A DNA stretch of 64,000 nucleotides from an uncultured Mycoplasmatota bacterium (GCA_900546745.1 URDT01000001.1:1-64000), one strand, 5' to 3'; positions 1 through 9,605 are shown, numbered from the stretch's first letter. The notes: a model not told the origin generated them from the letters alone. Numbers and translations are program-made.

Positions 1-654
<654 letters not shown>

Positions 655-726
655 CTATTTATATTTAAAATTTGATTGAATACACATTATCATGTTTTCA
701 GAGAATTATTTTCTCTATATAATTAA

Positions 727-830
727 ATTGGTAACGATAGCAAAGAGGATACACCTGTTCCCATCTCGAACACAGAAGTTAAGCTCTTTAACGCCGACGA
801 TAGTGTAAGCGAAAATAGGTAGTTGCCAAT
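727..830 (+). rRNA. rrf: 5S ribosomal RNA
   Basis: The terminal helix ATTGGTAAC / AGTTGCCAAT brackets the conserved core CCCATCTCGAACACAGAAGT and GCCGACGATAGTG. The molecule is about 104 nt, shorter than the roughly 116 nt of Bacillus, with the helix IV/V region reduced. Short 5S is known from Mollicutes. It lies 72 nt downstream of 23S as the last gene of the rrn operon. Confidence 0.93.
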
Positions 831-839
831 TTTTTTTTT
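821..839 (+). terminator. rrn operon terminator
   Basis: The 3' strand of the 5S terminal helix runs straight into ten T residues (830-839), so the 5S stem appears to act as the terminator hairpin. Confidence 0.6.
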
Positions 840-931
840 GCATTTTTTTCTCTCTTTATGTTTTTATAAACTGTGTTATTTTATAATATAATGATATAAT
901 ATTATTAGTTAGTATTATTGAGGTGAGCTAT

Positions 932-1735
932 ATGAGAACATTAAATTTATTTCTTTGGAAACTAAATGATATAGAAAAAATTCTAGATAAAATTAAAGAA
1001 AGTAGTTTTGACAGTATTCAAATAAGTCCACTTCAAATAGTATCTGATAATCAAATAATAAGTTGGTGGAATATCTATAATATTTGTGGCTACGAAATTG
1101 GAAATCCTCTTGGTAATACTACTGACTTAAAAGAGTTATGTGAGAAGGCAAATGAAAAGGGAATTAAGGTTTTTTCAGAAATAATTCCAATAAATGTATC
1201 AAACGTTGATTTGCCAATAGAAAATAAAATTTGTTATGAATTGCTTTGTATGAATAACTTAATTTGTATAAATCAAGTAGAAAAACATAAAATACTACAA
1301 TTACTAGATAAATTAGGAAAATGTGGACTTTCAGGTTTAATTTTAAATTACAGTCCATTGTTTTTAAAACAAGAGGATAAATTATTTTTAGAAGAGGTAA
1401 TATCATTACTACAGATACATAAAATGGTGCCTTATAGCTATATCATGAATATTAATGAAGAAAAAAAACGTGAACTATTAAAATATGTTGTCCCAATTAC
1501 TTCATATCAAGATGGAGAAAATCAATTAGGGGTAAAATATATTGAAAGTCATTACTCCTTTAATAATCTTAACTTTGGCTTTACTAGCATTGTACCCTCA
1601 AGTAGAATTTCAGAATTATATAATGAATTATGCGACGACTATGATGATACTGTTTATTACGCACGTCCTTATGATGATGAGTGGATGTCTAATACTGTAA
1701 AATTTGCAAACCAAAAAATAAAAAAATTACACTAA
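932..1735 (+). CDS. GH13 alpha-amylase-like protein, probably catalytically dead
   Basis: A protein of 267 aa. Start chosen at ATG 932, 7 nt after GAGGTG; a GTG at 923 lies inside that ribosome site. The N-terminal half follows the alpha-amylase barrel: FDSIQISPLQ at strand 2, then YNICGYEIGNPLG with DLKELCEKANEKGIKVFSE, which matches the Y..tDY.i....Gt..df..lv..ah..Gi.vi.D pattern. The place of the usual GFRxDA nucleophile strand is GLSGLILNYS, with no Asp, and the later ESHY only loosely recalls the ESH(D) motif. It is also half the length of real amylases. I infer a pseudoenzyme of unknown role. It stands alone after the rrn operon. Confidence 0.6.
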   Translation: MRTLNLFLWKLNDIEKILDKIKESSFDSIQISPLQIVSDNQIISWWNIYNICGYEIGNPLGNTTDLKELCEKANEKGIKVFSEIIPINVSNVDLPIENKICYELLCMNNLICINQVEKHKILQLLDKLGKCGLSGLILNYSPLFLKQEDKLFLEEVISLLQIHKMVPYSYIMNINEEKKRELLKYVVPITSYQDGENQLGVKYIESHYSFNNLNFGFTSIVPSSRISELYNELCDDYDDTVYYARPYDDEWMSNTVKFANQKIKKLH

Positions 1736-1796
1736 AAATTTATAAAATACTGTTTTATTGATAAAGATTTTGTTATACTAAATTAAGGTGATTAGA

Positions 1797-2246
1797 ATGG
1801 AATATAAAATTACTACAAAAAATGAATTTGAAACAATTGAATTAGCGCAGAATTTTGAATCAGAGAAGTTTCCAAACATGATTTTATGTTTAGACGGAGA
1901 ATTAGGCAGCGGAAAAACAATGTTTACAAAGGGAATTGCAAATGCTCTTGGAATTACCGAAAATATTACTTCACCAACTTTTACGATTATTAAAGAATAT
2001 GAAGGAGAACTACCTCTTTACCATATGGATGTATATCGTTTGGATGGTAATACTGACGGTATAGGAATTGAAGAGTATTTTACTAAAGGTGGCGTTGTTG
2101 TAATTGAATGGGCAAGTACTATTAAAGATATTTTACCTGAGGAACGATTAGATATAAAATTTAAGGTTGTAGACGAAACAAAAAGATTAATTATATTAAA
2201 TCCACATGGAAAAAAATACGAAGATTTATGTGAGGCAGTATTATGA
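1797..2246 (+). CDS. tsaE: tRNA t6A biosynthesis ATPase TsaE
   Basis: A 149-aa P-loop protein. It has the Walker A GELGSGKT near residue 35, SPTF (switch region), HMDVYRL and VVIEWAS, all TsaE hallmarks. TsaE energises the TsaB-TsaD complex that adds threonylcarbamoyl to A37 of ANN-decoding tRNAs in the cytoplasm. Start chosen at ATG 1797 behind AAGGTGATT; the GTG at 1788 is within the ribosome site. The gene overlaps tsaB by 4 nt (ATGA), so the two are translationally coupled. The stop is TGA. Confidence 0.95.
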   Translation: MEYKITTKNEFETIELAQNFESEKFPNMILCLDGELGSGKTMFTKGIANALGITENITSPTFTIIKEYEGELPLYHMDVYRLDGNTDGIGIEEYFTKGGVVVIEWASTIKDILPEERLDIKFKVVDETKRLIILNPHGKKYEDLCEAVL

Positions 2247-2863
2247 TTTCATTATTTATTGATACTTCTACAAAAAGATTAATTATTGGAATTTATCACA
2301 ATAATAAACAAATTTATTATAACTGTGAAAATACAAGTAATGACTTATCTAGCAAAGTATTACCATGTTTAAAAAAAACATTAGAAAGTATAAAGTTAAC
2401 TTGTCAGGATATTGATAATATTTACGTTGTAAATGGACCAGGATCATTCACTGGAATTAGAGTGGGAGTGACAATTGCTAAAACATTAGCTTGGAGCCTT
2501 AATAAAAAGATATTTCCTGTGTCAGAATTGATGCTTTTAGCTACAACAGATACGGAAAAAAATTATATTGTTCCTATGATTGATGCTAGAAGAGGTTATG
2601 TGTATGGTGCTATTTATGATAAGAATCAACAACCTATTTTAAAAGATTGCTATATAAAATTAGAAGAACTAAAAAATAAAGTAGATGATTTATGTTCTAT
2701 TGATAATGCTTGTTTTGTTAGTTATGATGCTATAGATAATAGTATAATCCCTAATATTTCTGTGGAAAAATTATTCAAAAAAGAATTTAAAGATATTAAT
2801 CCACATTCTTTAAATCCTAATTATTTGAAAAAAACAGAAGCTGAGGAAAAACTAAATCAATGA
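2243..2863 (+). CDS. tsaB: tRNA t6A biosynthesis protein TsaB
   Basis: A 206-aa member of the ASKHA fold. The N-terminal LFIDTSTKRLIIG and the characteristic VNGPGSFTGIRVGVTIAKTL around residues 68-87 identify TsaB. It dimerises with TsaD as a non-catalytic scaffold in t6A synthesis. The reading frame opens at the ATGA overlap with tsaE and ends in TGA overlapping the acetyltransferase gene by 4 nt, so the operon is tightly packed. The C-terminal half is less conserved, as usual for the family. Confidence 0.93.
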   Translation: MISLFIDTSTKRLIIGIYHNNKQIYYNCENTSNDLSSKVLPCLKKTLESIKLTCQDIDNIYVVNGPGSFTGIRVGVTIAKTLAWSLNKKIFPVSELMLLATTDTEKNYIVPMIDARRGYVYGAIYDKNQQPILKDCYIKLEELKNKVDDLCSIDNACFVSYDAIDNSIIPNISVEKLFKKEFKDINPHSLNPNYLKKTEAEEKLNQ

Positions 2864-3264
2864 TTGATGAATTAAAAAAAGAAGAAGAACCGTTAGTGTT
2901 TCAACTGTTAAAACAGTATTTTAATGCTCAATATAAAGAATTGAACCCATTTGAAAAAATTCTAATTTACAAAGATACAGAAGTGGCTGGACTAATTAGT
3001 TATAGTATTTTGTATGAAAGAGCAGAATTAAATTATATTTTAGTTTTACCAGATTATAGAAATAATTGTATAGCATCTCTATTAATGAAGACTATGTTAT
3101 CTGATTTGATAAAAAATAAAGTAAAGAGTGTTACATTGGAAGTAAATGAAAACAATATACCAGCAATTCAATTATATAAAAAATATGGATTTCAAAAGAT
3201 TTCTATTAGAAAAAAATATTATGGGAATGAAGATGCATTGTTACTTCAAAAAGAATTAAGGTGA
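2860..3264 (+). CDS. rimI: ribosomal protein S18-alanine N-acetyltransferase-like (RimI)
   Basis: A GNAT-fold acetyltransferase of 134 aa. The core reads [22 protein letters not shown] (acetyl-CoA loop, an imperfect R/Q-x-x-G-x-G/A in which the first Gly is replaced by Asn), then [20 protein letters not shown], typical of RimI. Genes of this family are commonly wedged between tsaB and tsaD in Firmicutes, as here (4-nt overlap upstream, 4-nt gap downstream). The substrate is probably the S18 N-terminus or another protein N-terminus. The loss of the canonical Gly in the acetyl-CoA loop is worth noting. Confidence 0.85.
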   Translation: MIDELKKEEEPLVFQLLKQYFNAQYKELNPFEKILIYKDTEVAGLISYSILYERAELNYILVLPDYRNNCIASLLMKTMLSDLIKNKVKSVTLEVNENNIPAIQLYKKYGFQKISIRKKYYGNEDALLLQKELR

Positions 3265-3268
3265 TAGT

Positions 3269-4273
3269 ATGAAAGATATATATATATTAGCAATCGAATC
3301 TAGTTGTGATGAAACGAGTGTTGCAATTATAAAAAACGGCCATGATGAAATATCTTGCGTCGTCTTATCACAAATGGATATACACGCCTTATATGGTGGT
3401 GTAGTTCCAGAAATTGCTAGTAGAAACCATGTAGAAAACATTACTCTAGTAATAGAAGAATGTTTAAAAAAATCAGGATTGTCAATGGATGATATGGATG
3501 CAATTGCCGTAACTTATGGTCCTGGTTTAATAGGATCATTGTTGATTGGAGTAGAAGCAGCCAAAACACTTTCTTTTGTTTATAATAAACCATTAATTCC
3601 CGTCCATCATATTGCTGGTCATATTTATGCAAATAACTTAGAAAAATCAATGGAATTTCCATTAATGGCTTTAGTAATCAGTGGTGGTCATACAGAATTG
3701 GTTTACATGGAAAAAGATTACTCTTTTGAAAAAATTGGTGGAACACTAGATGATGCTGTAGGGGAAGCTTATGATAAAGTGGCTCGTGTTTTAGATTTAC
3801 CATATCCAGGTGGTCCAAAAGTAGATAAGCTTGCTTTTGAAGGAAAAGATACCTATAATTTACCTTATCCATTGGATGATAATAGTTATAATTTTAGTTT
3901 TAGTGGATTAAAAAGTGCTGTTATTAATTTGAACCATAATGAGAATCAAAAAGGAAATAAAATAAAAAAAGAAGATTTAGCATGTTCTTTTCAAAATAGA
4001 GTTGTTAAAATATTAAGTAAAAAAACATTAAAGGCTATGAAAGAATATAATGTTAATAATTTAATTATTGCAGGAGGAGTTTCAGCCAACAAAGGAATTC
4101 GAGACGAATTTATAAAATTAGCAAATGAAAATCATTTTAATTTAACGATTCCAAATATTAAATATTGCACAGACAATGCTTCAATGATTGGAGCAGCAGC
4201 CTATTATGCATATCAATTAGGAAGAAGAGCTGATCTTTCATTAAATGCTAAAGCAAATGATTTATTGAAATAG
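3269..4273 (+). CDS. tsaD: tRNA N6-adenosine threonylcarbamoyltransferase TsaD
   Basis: A 334-aa Kae1/YgjD family protein. Diagnostic motifs are [13 protein letters not shown] at the N-terminus, HIAGHIYAN (the two His bind the metal), [22 protein letters not shown] and the late [12 protein letters not shown] and [10 protein letters not shown]. It is full length. TsaD transfers threonylcarbamoyl from TC-AMP to A37 of tRNA as part of the TsaBDE complex encoded by this operon. Start ATG 3269 follows AAGGTGATAGT. Confidence 0.97.
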   Translation: MKDIYILAIESSCDETSVAIIKNGHDEISCVVLSQMDIHALYGGVVPEIASRNHVENITLVIEECLKKSGLSMDDMDAIAVTYGPGLIGSLLIGVEAAKTLSFVYNKPLIPVHHIAGHIYANNLEKSMEFPLMALVISGGHTELVYMEKDYSFEKIGGTLDDAVGEAYDKVARVLDLPYPGGPKVDKLAFEGKDTYNLPYPLDDNSYNFSFSGLKSAVINLNHNENQKGNKIKKEDLACSFQNRVVKILSKKTLKAMKEYNVNNLIIAGGVSANKGIRDEFIKLANENHFNLTIPNIKYCTDNASMIGAAAYYAYQLGRRADLSLNAKANDLLK

Positions 4274-4298
4274 ATATTTAAAAAATATCTTTTTTTTA
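4272..4298 (+). terminator. Rho-independent terminator of the tsa operon
   Basis: Stem AGATATTT / AAATATCT with a 3-nt loop, followed by a run of T, starting at the tsaD stop codon. Confidence 0.75.
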
Positions 4299-4433
4299 GG
4301 TATATATATGAAAATAGAAAACAATATTAAGATTAATTAACAGTTTTCATCGTAAATTTTTTTAATAATTGCTTTTGTATTGTAAAATTTGCTTGATTAG
4401 AAATTAGTCTTGAATGAATAATATTTGTTTCGT

Positions 4434-4931
4434 TTAATTGTTTTTCCAATATATCATATTTTTTTTTCTTTTTAACTTTGAAATTGGTCCCTTTGTTGAT
4501 GTAATAACAATTTGATTTTCTAATATTGTATAGTAAATAGTATTCTCTAAATTATTTTCATTGTAAATAATCATGCAGGTTGGATAAATTTTATTATTGA
4601 AATTTATTTTTAGAATGGAAATAAACTTCTTTTTATTGTAATAGTAATGAAATAATTCTTCTTCTGTTAATGGAATAATAATGCGTTCTTTTAATAGAAA
4701 ATAAAGATAATTATTGAAAAATATTAAGTTGATAATCTCTTTTATTCTTAATATAAAATTTATAAGTGGAATAAAACAAACTAACAAATGAATTACATTT
4801 TTCTTTTGTATTTTTTTATAACATTCAAATTTATATCCTTGATTGGTAATATTTATAAAAAAAATGTAATCGTTAATAATCTTCATAACTAAATTTAATA
4901 GTACACTTAATATATATATTTTTACTGCCAA
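4434..4931 (-). CDS. hypothetical membrane protein
   Basis: About 165 aa. Start chosen at TTG 4931, which has AAGGAG 8 nt upstream; an in-frame GTG at 4955 has no such site. The N-terminal third is hydrophobic (a segment near residues 1-20 and another around HLLVCFIPLINFIL), followed by a basic, Asn- and Ile-rich part. It ends KLKRKKNMIYWKNN. I recognise no family. The gene stands alone on the minus strand between two plus-strand operons. Confidence 0.55.
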   Translation of the reverse strand: MAVKIYILSVLLNLVMKIINDYIFFINITNQGYKFECYKKIQKKNVIHLLVCFIPLINFILRIKEIINLIFFNNYLYFLLKERIIIPLTEEELFHYYYNKKKFISILKINFNNKIYPTCMIIYNENNLENTIYYTILENQIVITSTKGPISKLKRKKNMIYWKNN

Positions 4932-5126
4932 AATTAACACTCCTTTTTCCCACAAAATAGGCGCGGAAATTTAAATTTATCATATTTTTTAACTCTTAGT
5001 CAATGAAAGTTTAAAAATATAATACATTATCAATTATATTTGATATTATGTTTACATTTTATCGTCTTTTATCATAAGCATATATTTTTAAGGTTCATAT
5101 GATAAATATAGCTAGGAGGAATATAG

Positions 5127-5876
5127 GTGGAAAAAACAATTTTAAAAATTAAAAATTTAAAAAAAATATATCATACCAAGAAAAAAGAAATCTTAGCAGT
5201 GGAAAACTTTTCTTTTGAACTAAAAGAAGGAGAATTCGTATCAATTGTTGGACCAAGTGGATGTGGAAAATCAACAATTTTATCTATTTTATGTGGTCTT
5301 TTAGATAAATCCAGTGGAGAAATTGAACTAGTAAACAATACTACAATTGGTTATATGTTACAAGAAGATAGTTTGCTAGAATTTAGAACAATTTTAAAAA
5401 ATTGTTTGTTAGGGTTAGAAATCAAAAAACAATTGACAGAGGAAAATAAAAAATATGTTTTAGATTTACTAGAAACTTATGGACTTAAAGATTTTGTTAA
5501 CAGTTATCCTGAAAACTTAAGTGGTGGAATGAGACAGAGATGTGCTTTAATTAGAACATTGGCAACTAAACCAGATATCTTACTTTTAGATGAACCATTT
5601 TCAGCATTAGATTATCAAACTAGATTAGCAGTGTCAGATGATGTTTATAAAATATTAAAAAAAGAAAAAAAGAGTGCTATTATGGTAACCCATGATCTAG
5701 CAGAGGCAATTAGCATGTCTGATAGAATCATTGTATTGTCTGGTAGACCTAGTAAAATAAAAAAAATTTATGAAGTAAAGCTAACAAATAAAAGTAATCC
5801 AATAGAAAATCGAAAAGCAAAAGAGTTTTCTGAATACTATGATATGATATGGAAGGATATTGATTTTCATGTATAG
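5127..5876 (+). CDS. ABC transporter ATP-binding protein, NitT/TauT family
   Basis: A 249-aa ATPase starting at GTG 5127 behind AGGAGG. It contains Walker A GPSGCGKS (about residue 42), Q-loop MLQED, signature LSGGMRQRCALIRTL, Walker B ILLLDEPFSALD and the H-loop VTHDLAEA. The spacing and the EAISMSDRIIVLSGRP stretch are typical of SsuB/TauB/ThiZ-like importers of sulfonates, nitrate or thiamine precursors. It overlaps the permease gene by 8 nt. The substrate cannot be read from the sequence. Confidence 0.9.
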   Translation: MEKTILKIKNLKKIYHTKKKEILAVENFSFELKEGEFVSIVGPSGCGKSTILSILCGLLDKSSGEIELVNNTTIGYMLQEDSLLEFRTILKNCLLGLEIKKQLTEENKKYVLDLLETYGLKDFVNSYPENLSGGMRQRCALIRTLATKPDILLLDEPFSALDYQTRLAVSDDVYKILKKEKKSAIMVTHDLAEAISMSDRIIVLSGRPSKIKKIYEVKLTNKSNPIENRKAKEFSEYYDMIWKDIDFHV

Positions 5877-6651
5877 TAGAGAACATAAACAATTTTTAAA
5901 AAAAATTAAAAGAGAAAAATTAATTGTTAGATCTATTCAGATTTTAATATTGCTTTTATTTCTATTTTTATGGCAATTAGCAGCTAGTAAAGGTTGGATT
6001 AATTCATTTATCACATCGAGTCCTAAAGAGGTTATAAACACCTTAATAAAGCTTAGTAATGATAACCTTTTTGAACATATTTGGGTTACAATTTATGAAA
6101 CATTTATTAGTTTTGGTCTTGGAACAATAATTGGTATTTTTATAGCAACAATTTTATGGTGGAATCATTATTTATTTAAAATTTTTGATCCTTATTTAAC
6201 GATTTTAAATAGCTTACCTAAAGTTGCCCTAGGTCCTATTATTATCATTTGGTGTGGTTCTGGGATAAAATCTATAATTATTATGGCTTTGTTAATTTCT
6301 GTTATTATTACAATTATTAATATATCTGTTTGTTTTAACAGTGTTGATTCTAATAAGATAAAATTATTAAAATCATTTCAAGCTACTAAAAATCAATTAT
6401 TTTTTAAACTAATCTTCCCAAGTTCTATTACGAGTATTGTAAGCAGTTTAAAAATCAATATTAGTATGTCGTTAATAGGTGTTATTATGGGAGAATTTTT
6501 AGTTTCTAAAAAAGGAATAGGATATTTAATATTATATGGTTCTCAAATTTTTAATTTAAATCTTGTTATGACTGGAATAATAGTTTTGTGTATTGTAGCA
6601 GCATTAATGTACTATATTGTTTTATATCTTGAAAAAAAGCTAAACAAATAA
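5869..6651 (+). CDS. ABC transporter permease, NitT/TauT family
   Basis: About 260 aa with six predicted membrane segments. The cytoplasmic EAA-like loop is recognisable as LKSFQATKNQLFFKLIFPSSITSIVSSLK, and LNSLPKVALGPIIIIWCG is a typical permease signature. Start ATG 5869 is preferred; a TTG at 5860 is closer to GGAAGG and cannot be excluded. It works with the upstream ATPase and probably with the binding protein encoded convergently at 6815-7801. Confidence 0.88.
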   Translation: MYSREHKQFLKKIKREKLIVRSIQILILLLFLFLWQLAASKGWINSFITSSPKEVINTLIKLSNDNLFEHIWVTIYETFISFGLGTIIGIFIATILWWNHYLFKIFDPYLTILNSLPKVALGPIIIIWCGSGIKSIIIMALLISVIITIINISVCFNSVDSNKIKLLKSFQATKNQLFFKLIFPSSITSIVSSLKINISMSLIGVIMGEFLVSKKGIGYLILYGSQIFNLNLVMTGIIVLCIVAALMYYIVLYLEKKLNK

Positions 6652-6735
6652 AATTTAATCTGAATATTGATAAAGATATTGATTAATTTTTTAAAGTGTT
6701 ACGATTGATATATCATAGAAATTTTATTCATAAGA

Positions 6736-6762
6736 AAACCTCTAGAAAAAATCTAGAGGTTT
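6736..6762. terminator. hairpin between convergent genes
   Basis: Perfect 11-bp stem AAACCTCTAGA / TCTAGAGGTTT with a 5-nt loop, between the permease and the binding protein gene. The T-run is weak, so it may also protect transcript ends. Confidence 0.6.
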
Positions 6763-6777
6763 GTCTATAGTTTGGAA

Positions 6778-6808
6778 AAAATCGGTTTCTAATTAAAACC
6801 GATTTTTA
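6778..6808. terminator. bidirectional terminator
   Basis: Stem AAATCGGTTT / AAACCGATTT with an 8-nt loop. T residues follow on the plus strand and A residues precede it, giving a U-tract for the minus-strand gene as well. Confidence 0.7.
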
Positions 6809-6814
6809 TAATTT

Positions 6815-7801
6815 TTATTTAGCAAATTTAGTAGTAACTAATTTATCATAAGGTGCTCTTTTTTCTAATTCATTTGCATTTTCAACAATATCCTGGATAT
6901 GTTCAAAATCTTTTTCTTCAATATATGTATTATCAAACCATGCATCAATATTCATATAATTTTGAACCATTACTTCAAGATCATTAATAGATGAATCTGG
7001 AAAATAAGTTGAGATGTTTTCAGCTACTTCTTTGGCTGTATGATTGTGAGTATATTCTAAAGCCTTATTAATAGCATTTGAAAATCCTTTCATTACATCT
7101 TCATTTTCTTCTATGTAGCTTTTACGAGCATTATAAGCTGTATAAGGAACAACTCCTCCTAATTCTCCTACAGATGCTACAATATGACCATATCCTTGCT
7201 TTACTAGATTTGTAGCTGTTGGCTCAAATAAAGCAACAAAGTCTCCATCTCCACCTATAAAAGCACCACTTGTAGCAGAAAAATCATAACTTGTATCAAA
7301 ATTTAATTTTGAGGTATTTAGTCCACCTTGATTAATGGCATATTCTAGTGTCATGGCAGGCATTCCTGCTTTTCTTCCTGCAATAATATGTTTTCCTTTC
7401 AAATCTTCTATACTAAAATTTTTAATTTCATCTCGTCCAACTAGAAAACTTCCATCTTTTTTTGTTAAACCAGCAAAATTCACTAAATAATCTTTTTCTC
7501 CATTATTATAAACATAAATGGTAGCTTCACTTCCACAAAAACCAATTTGAACATCTCCAGATAGAACAGCAGCAGTAACCTTATCTGCTCCTGGAGTTAA
7601 AATAAATTCTACGTCTAATCCTTCTTCTTTAAAATAACCTAAAGAATCTGCTAAATATTGCGGAGCATAAAAAATAGAATGTGTAACCTCTGCCACTTTA
7701 ATTTCTTTTAGATCTGTTTTATTATCTTGTTTAAAAATAATGATAATTGACAAAACGGCAATTAAAACTAAACAGATAATTGAAATAAATATTCTTTTCA
7801 A
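6815..7801 (-). CDS. ABC transporter substrate-binding protein, NitT/TauT/THI5-like
   Basis: A 328-aa protein with an N-terminal hydrophobic segment (residues 4-23) but no lipobox Cys, so it is probably anchored by that helix. The fold is SsuA/THI5-like: VTHSIFYAPQYLADSLGYFKEEGLDVEF, then GADKVTAAVLSGDVQIGFCGSE and later GRKAGMPAMTLEYA. It is the likely partner of the ATPase and permease at 5127-6651 although on the opposite strand and convergent. Proteins of this group bind sulfonates, nitrate, bicarbonate or pyrimidine precursors; I cannot choose among them. Confidence 0.88.
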   Translation of the reverse strand: MKRIFISIICLVLIAVLSIIIIFKQDNKTDLKEIKVAEVTHSIFYAPQYLADSLGYFKEEGLDVEFILTPGADKVTAAVLSGDVQIGFCGSEATIYVYNNGEKDYLVNFAGLTKKDGSFLVGRDEIKNFSIEDLKGKHIIAGRKAGMPAMTLEYAINQGGLNTSKLNFDTSYDFSATSGAFIGGDGDFVALFEPTATNLVKQGYGHIVASVGELGGVVPYTAYNARKSYIEENEDVMKGFSNAINKALEYTHNHTAKEVAENISTYFPDSSINDLEVMVQNYMNIDAWFDNTYIEEKDFEHIQDIVENANELEKRAPYDKLVTTKFAK

Positions 7802-7881
7802 AATAAATCCCCTTCCTTTTCACTTTTTATTATATTCATAAAAAATAATGTGGTGTCATTATATTTATTTTATAAAAAGAG

Positions 7882-7911
7882 TTGACATTAAAAAATATTA
7901 TATGATATAAT
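7882..7911 (+). promoter_or_regulatory. sigma-A promoter of tRNA-Ala
   Basis: TTGACA (7882-7887) and TATAAT (7906-7911), separated by 18 bp, 20 bp ahead of the tRNA. Confidence 0.85.
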
Positions 7912-7930
7912 TAACTTGTTCATTTGTTAT

Positions 7931-8007
7931 GGGGAATTAGCTCAGCTGGCTAGAGCGCCACGTTTGCACCGTGGAGGTCAAGGGTTCGAATCCCTTATTC
8001 TCCACCA
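7931..8007 (+). tRNA. tRNA-Ala (TGC)
   Basis: Full cloverleaf: acceptor GGGGAAT / ATTCTCC, anticodon stem CCACG / CGTGG around the loop TTTGCAC (anticodon TGC), and T-loop GTTCGAATC. The 3' CCA is encoded (8005-8007). It stands alone with its own promoter and terminator. Confidence 0.97.
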
Positions 8008-8018
8008 GATTGAATTTT

Positions 8019-8044
8019 AACCTTTGTTTTTCAAAGGTTTTTTT
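8019..8044 (+). terminator. terminator of tRNA-Ala
   Basis: Stem AACCTTTG / CAAAGGTT followed by seven T. Confidence 0.85.
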
Positions 8045-8122
8045 AGTTTATTATGAAATCAAAATATACAACATAGGAATTGCATAATTTTTGTGATATA
8101 CTTGAAATGTGGAGGTGCGATT

Positions 8123-8635
8123 ATGGAAAATTATGAAGCAGAATTTTATCAACTTGAATTAGTGTACAATAAAATTTGTAATGCAAATAAAAGTATTTTA
8201 TCAATAGAAGAACTAAGAAAAATGGTTGAAACTTTATCTAAAAATACACCATGGAATATGAAGTCCTATAGTGAATGTTTGTATAGATTGAATGACTCAT
8301 TTTCCAAATTAGATCAAGATGTGAGAAGCTCAAAAGATATGGAAAGTATTTTAGAATTAAATCAAAATTTTCTTAATCAAGCAAAACATATTTGTCAACA
8401 ATATATTGAACCTTTAAAAATACAAAGATATAACTCTACTAAATATACTACACAATATAGAAAAGAACATTATAAACAATTAAATGTAGATTTATTACCT
8501 GAAGATAAAGATGCTTTTGTGGAAGCTGTAGAATATAATGGAAAAAAAATAAAGCAAGTTTTGCGAGAATTTATTTTAAATTATATTTCTGAAACAAATA
8601 AAAAGAAAGAGCAGGATAATAATAACAATACCTAG
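8123..8635 (+). CDS. hypothetical protein with C-terminal ribbon-helix-helix-like domain
   Basis: 170 aa from ATG 8123 behind GGAGGTG (an in-frame GTG at 8093 lacks a ribosome site). Residues 1-110 look helical and match nothing I know. The C-terminal part, YRKEHYKQLNVDLLPEDKD followed by AFVEAVEYNGKKIKQVLREF, has the pattern of an Arc/MetJ ribbon-helix-helix: a basic strand (QLNVDLL) and two helices. That suggests a DNA-binding regulator. It lies between tRNA-Ala and an orphan phage antirepressor, so the pair may be a remnant of an integrated element. Confidence 0.6.
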   Translation: MENYEAEFYQLELVYNKICNANKSILSIEELRKMVETLSKNTPWNMKSYSECLYRLNDSFSKLDQDVRSSKDMESILELNQNFLNQAKHICQQYIEPLKIQRYNSTKYTTQYRKEHYKQLNVDLLPEDKDAFVEAVEYNGKKIKQVLREFILNYISETNKKKEQDNNNNT

Positions 8636-8721
8636 GTAATAAGAATAGGCATTGTAACGAAGCTTTTAAAAATTTAAAATACCAATTATAATAATAAAAT
8701 TAACATTTAAATTGTTTTACA

Positions 8722-8751
8722 TTGACAAAAACTAGGTAATAATGTTATACT
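8722..8751 (+). promoter_or_regulatory. sigma-A promoter of antirepressor leader
   Basis: TTGACA (8722-8727) and TATACT (8746-8751) with 18-bp spacing. It drives a leader of about 180 nt before the antirepressor start codon. Confidence 0.75.
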
Positions 8752-8804
8752 GCCATTGTAGAGGAGATGATAATATAGAAAAGACAAAGAACAGAATAAA
8801 AAAA

Positions 8805-8916
8805 GATAGGTAGCATTCCGGCAAGAATCTTCTACCTATCAACTATTGAAATCCATTGAAAAATGAATTCTTACGTATTATAACAAAATATATCTCATTT
8901 TTCAAGCAATTTCAAT
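8805..8916 (+). ncRNA. folded leader upstream of phage antirepressor (c4-like?)
   Basis: Two consecutive strong hairpins are visible. The first is GATAGGTAG (8805-8813) with CTACCTATC (8832-8840), enclosing ATTC/GAAT. The second is composite: ATTGAAAT (8845-8852) with ATTTCAAT (8909-8916), and inside it TTGAAAAATGA (8856-8866) with TCATTTTTCAA (8895-8905). In P1/P7-type phages a c4 antisense RNA made from the same promoter precedes and silences the antirepressor gene. The layout promoter - two hairpins - ant fits that, but I could not confirm the c4 consensus. Confidence 0.6.
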
Positions 8917-8939
8917 TAATTCAAGAAAGGTGAGAATTT

Positions 8940-9605
8940 ATGAGTTCAAGGAAAAATAATCAAATTATACAAGTAAAAATAAATTCAAATAATGAATTAA
9001 CAGTAAGCAGTAGAGAACTATATAAAGGATTACAAATCGTGATTCCTTATCAAAAATGGTTACGTAAAGTATGTAGCTACGGTTATATTCAAAACCGAGA
9101 TTATTATGAGTCACATTCACAGATTAAAGAAAAAAATTATATTATTTCTTTTGATATGGCAAAAGAAGTTGCATTACTAGAAAAAAATAAAAAATCTATG
9201 CAAATAAGAAATTATCTAATTGAAGTTGCAAAAATAAATAAACAAATTTATAAATTAGATAAAGAAGCAAAAAATAAAATATTATTTGCTGATTGTATTT
9301 CGTTATCTTGTACTGGAATTTTTATTGGAGATATGGCAAAACTACTTCGACAAACTGGAATAAATATAGGAAGAAATAGATTATTTAAATGGTTAAGAAA
9401 AAATAACTATTTAATAGAGAGTGGATATCAAAGAAATATGCCAACACAATATTCTATAGAAAAAAATCTATTAAAAATCACTGAGAGAGCAATTTGTTGT
9501 TCAAACGGTCAAATCTATATTAAAAAAATACCAACAATAACAGGAAAAGGACAAATCTATTTTGTGAATCTATTTTTATCTCTAAATTTAAAAAATAAAA
9601 GTTGA
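8940..9605 (+). CDS. phage antirepressor (AntA/AntB + KilAC domains)
   Basis: 221 aa, start ATG 8940 after AAGGTGAGAATTT. Residues about 15-95 form an AntA/AntB domain (VSSRELYKGLQ, YQKWLRKVCSYGYIQNRDYY, ISFDMAKEVALLEKN). Residues about 115-215 form a KilAC domain (GDMAKLLRQTGINIGRNRLF, WLRKNNYLI, MPTQYS, TGKGQIYFVN). Antirepressors inactivate a phage CI-type repressor. No other phage structural or repressor gene is adjacent, so this is an orphan that could act in trans on a resident prophage such as the one at ssrA. The long structured leader suggests RNA-level control. Confidence 0.9.
   Translation: MSSRKNNQIIQVKINSNNELTVSSRELYKGLQIVIPYQKWLRKVCSYGYIQNRDYYESHSQIKEKNYIISFDMAKEVALLEKNKKSMQIRNYLIEVAKINKQIYKLDKEAKNKILFADCISLSCTGIFIGDMAKLLRQTGINIGRNRLFKWLRKNNYLIESGYQRNMPTQYSIEKNLLKITERAICCSNGQIYIKKIPTITGKGQIYFVNLFLSLNLKNKS

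Noticed and set aside
4960..5126. Possible riboswitch ahead of the ABC transporter (TPP or similar)
   Set aside because: No conserved riboswitch core could be found in the 165-nt leader.
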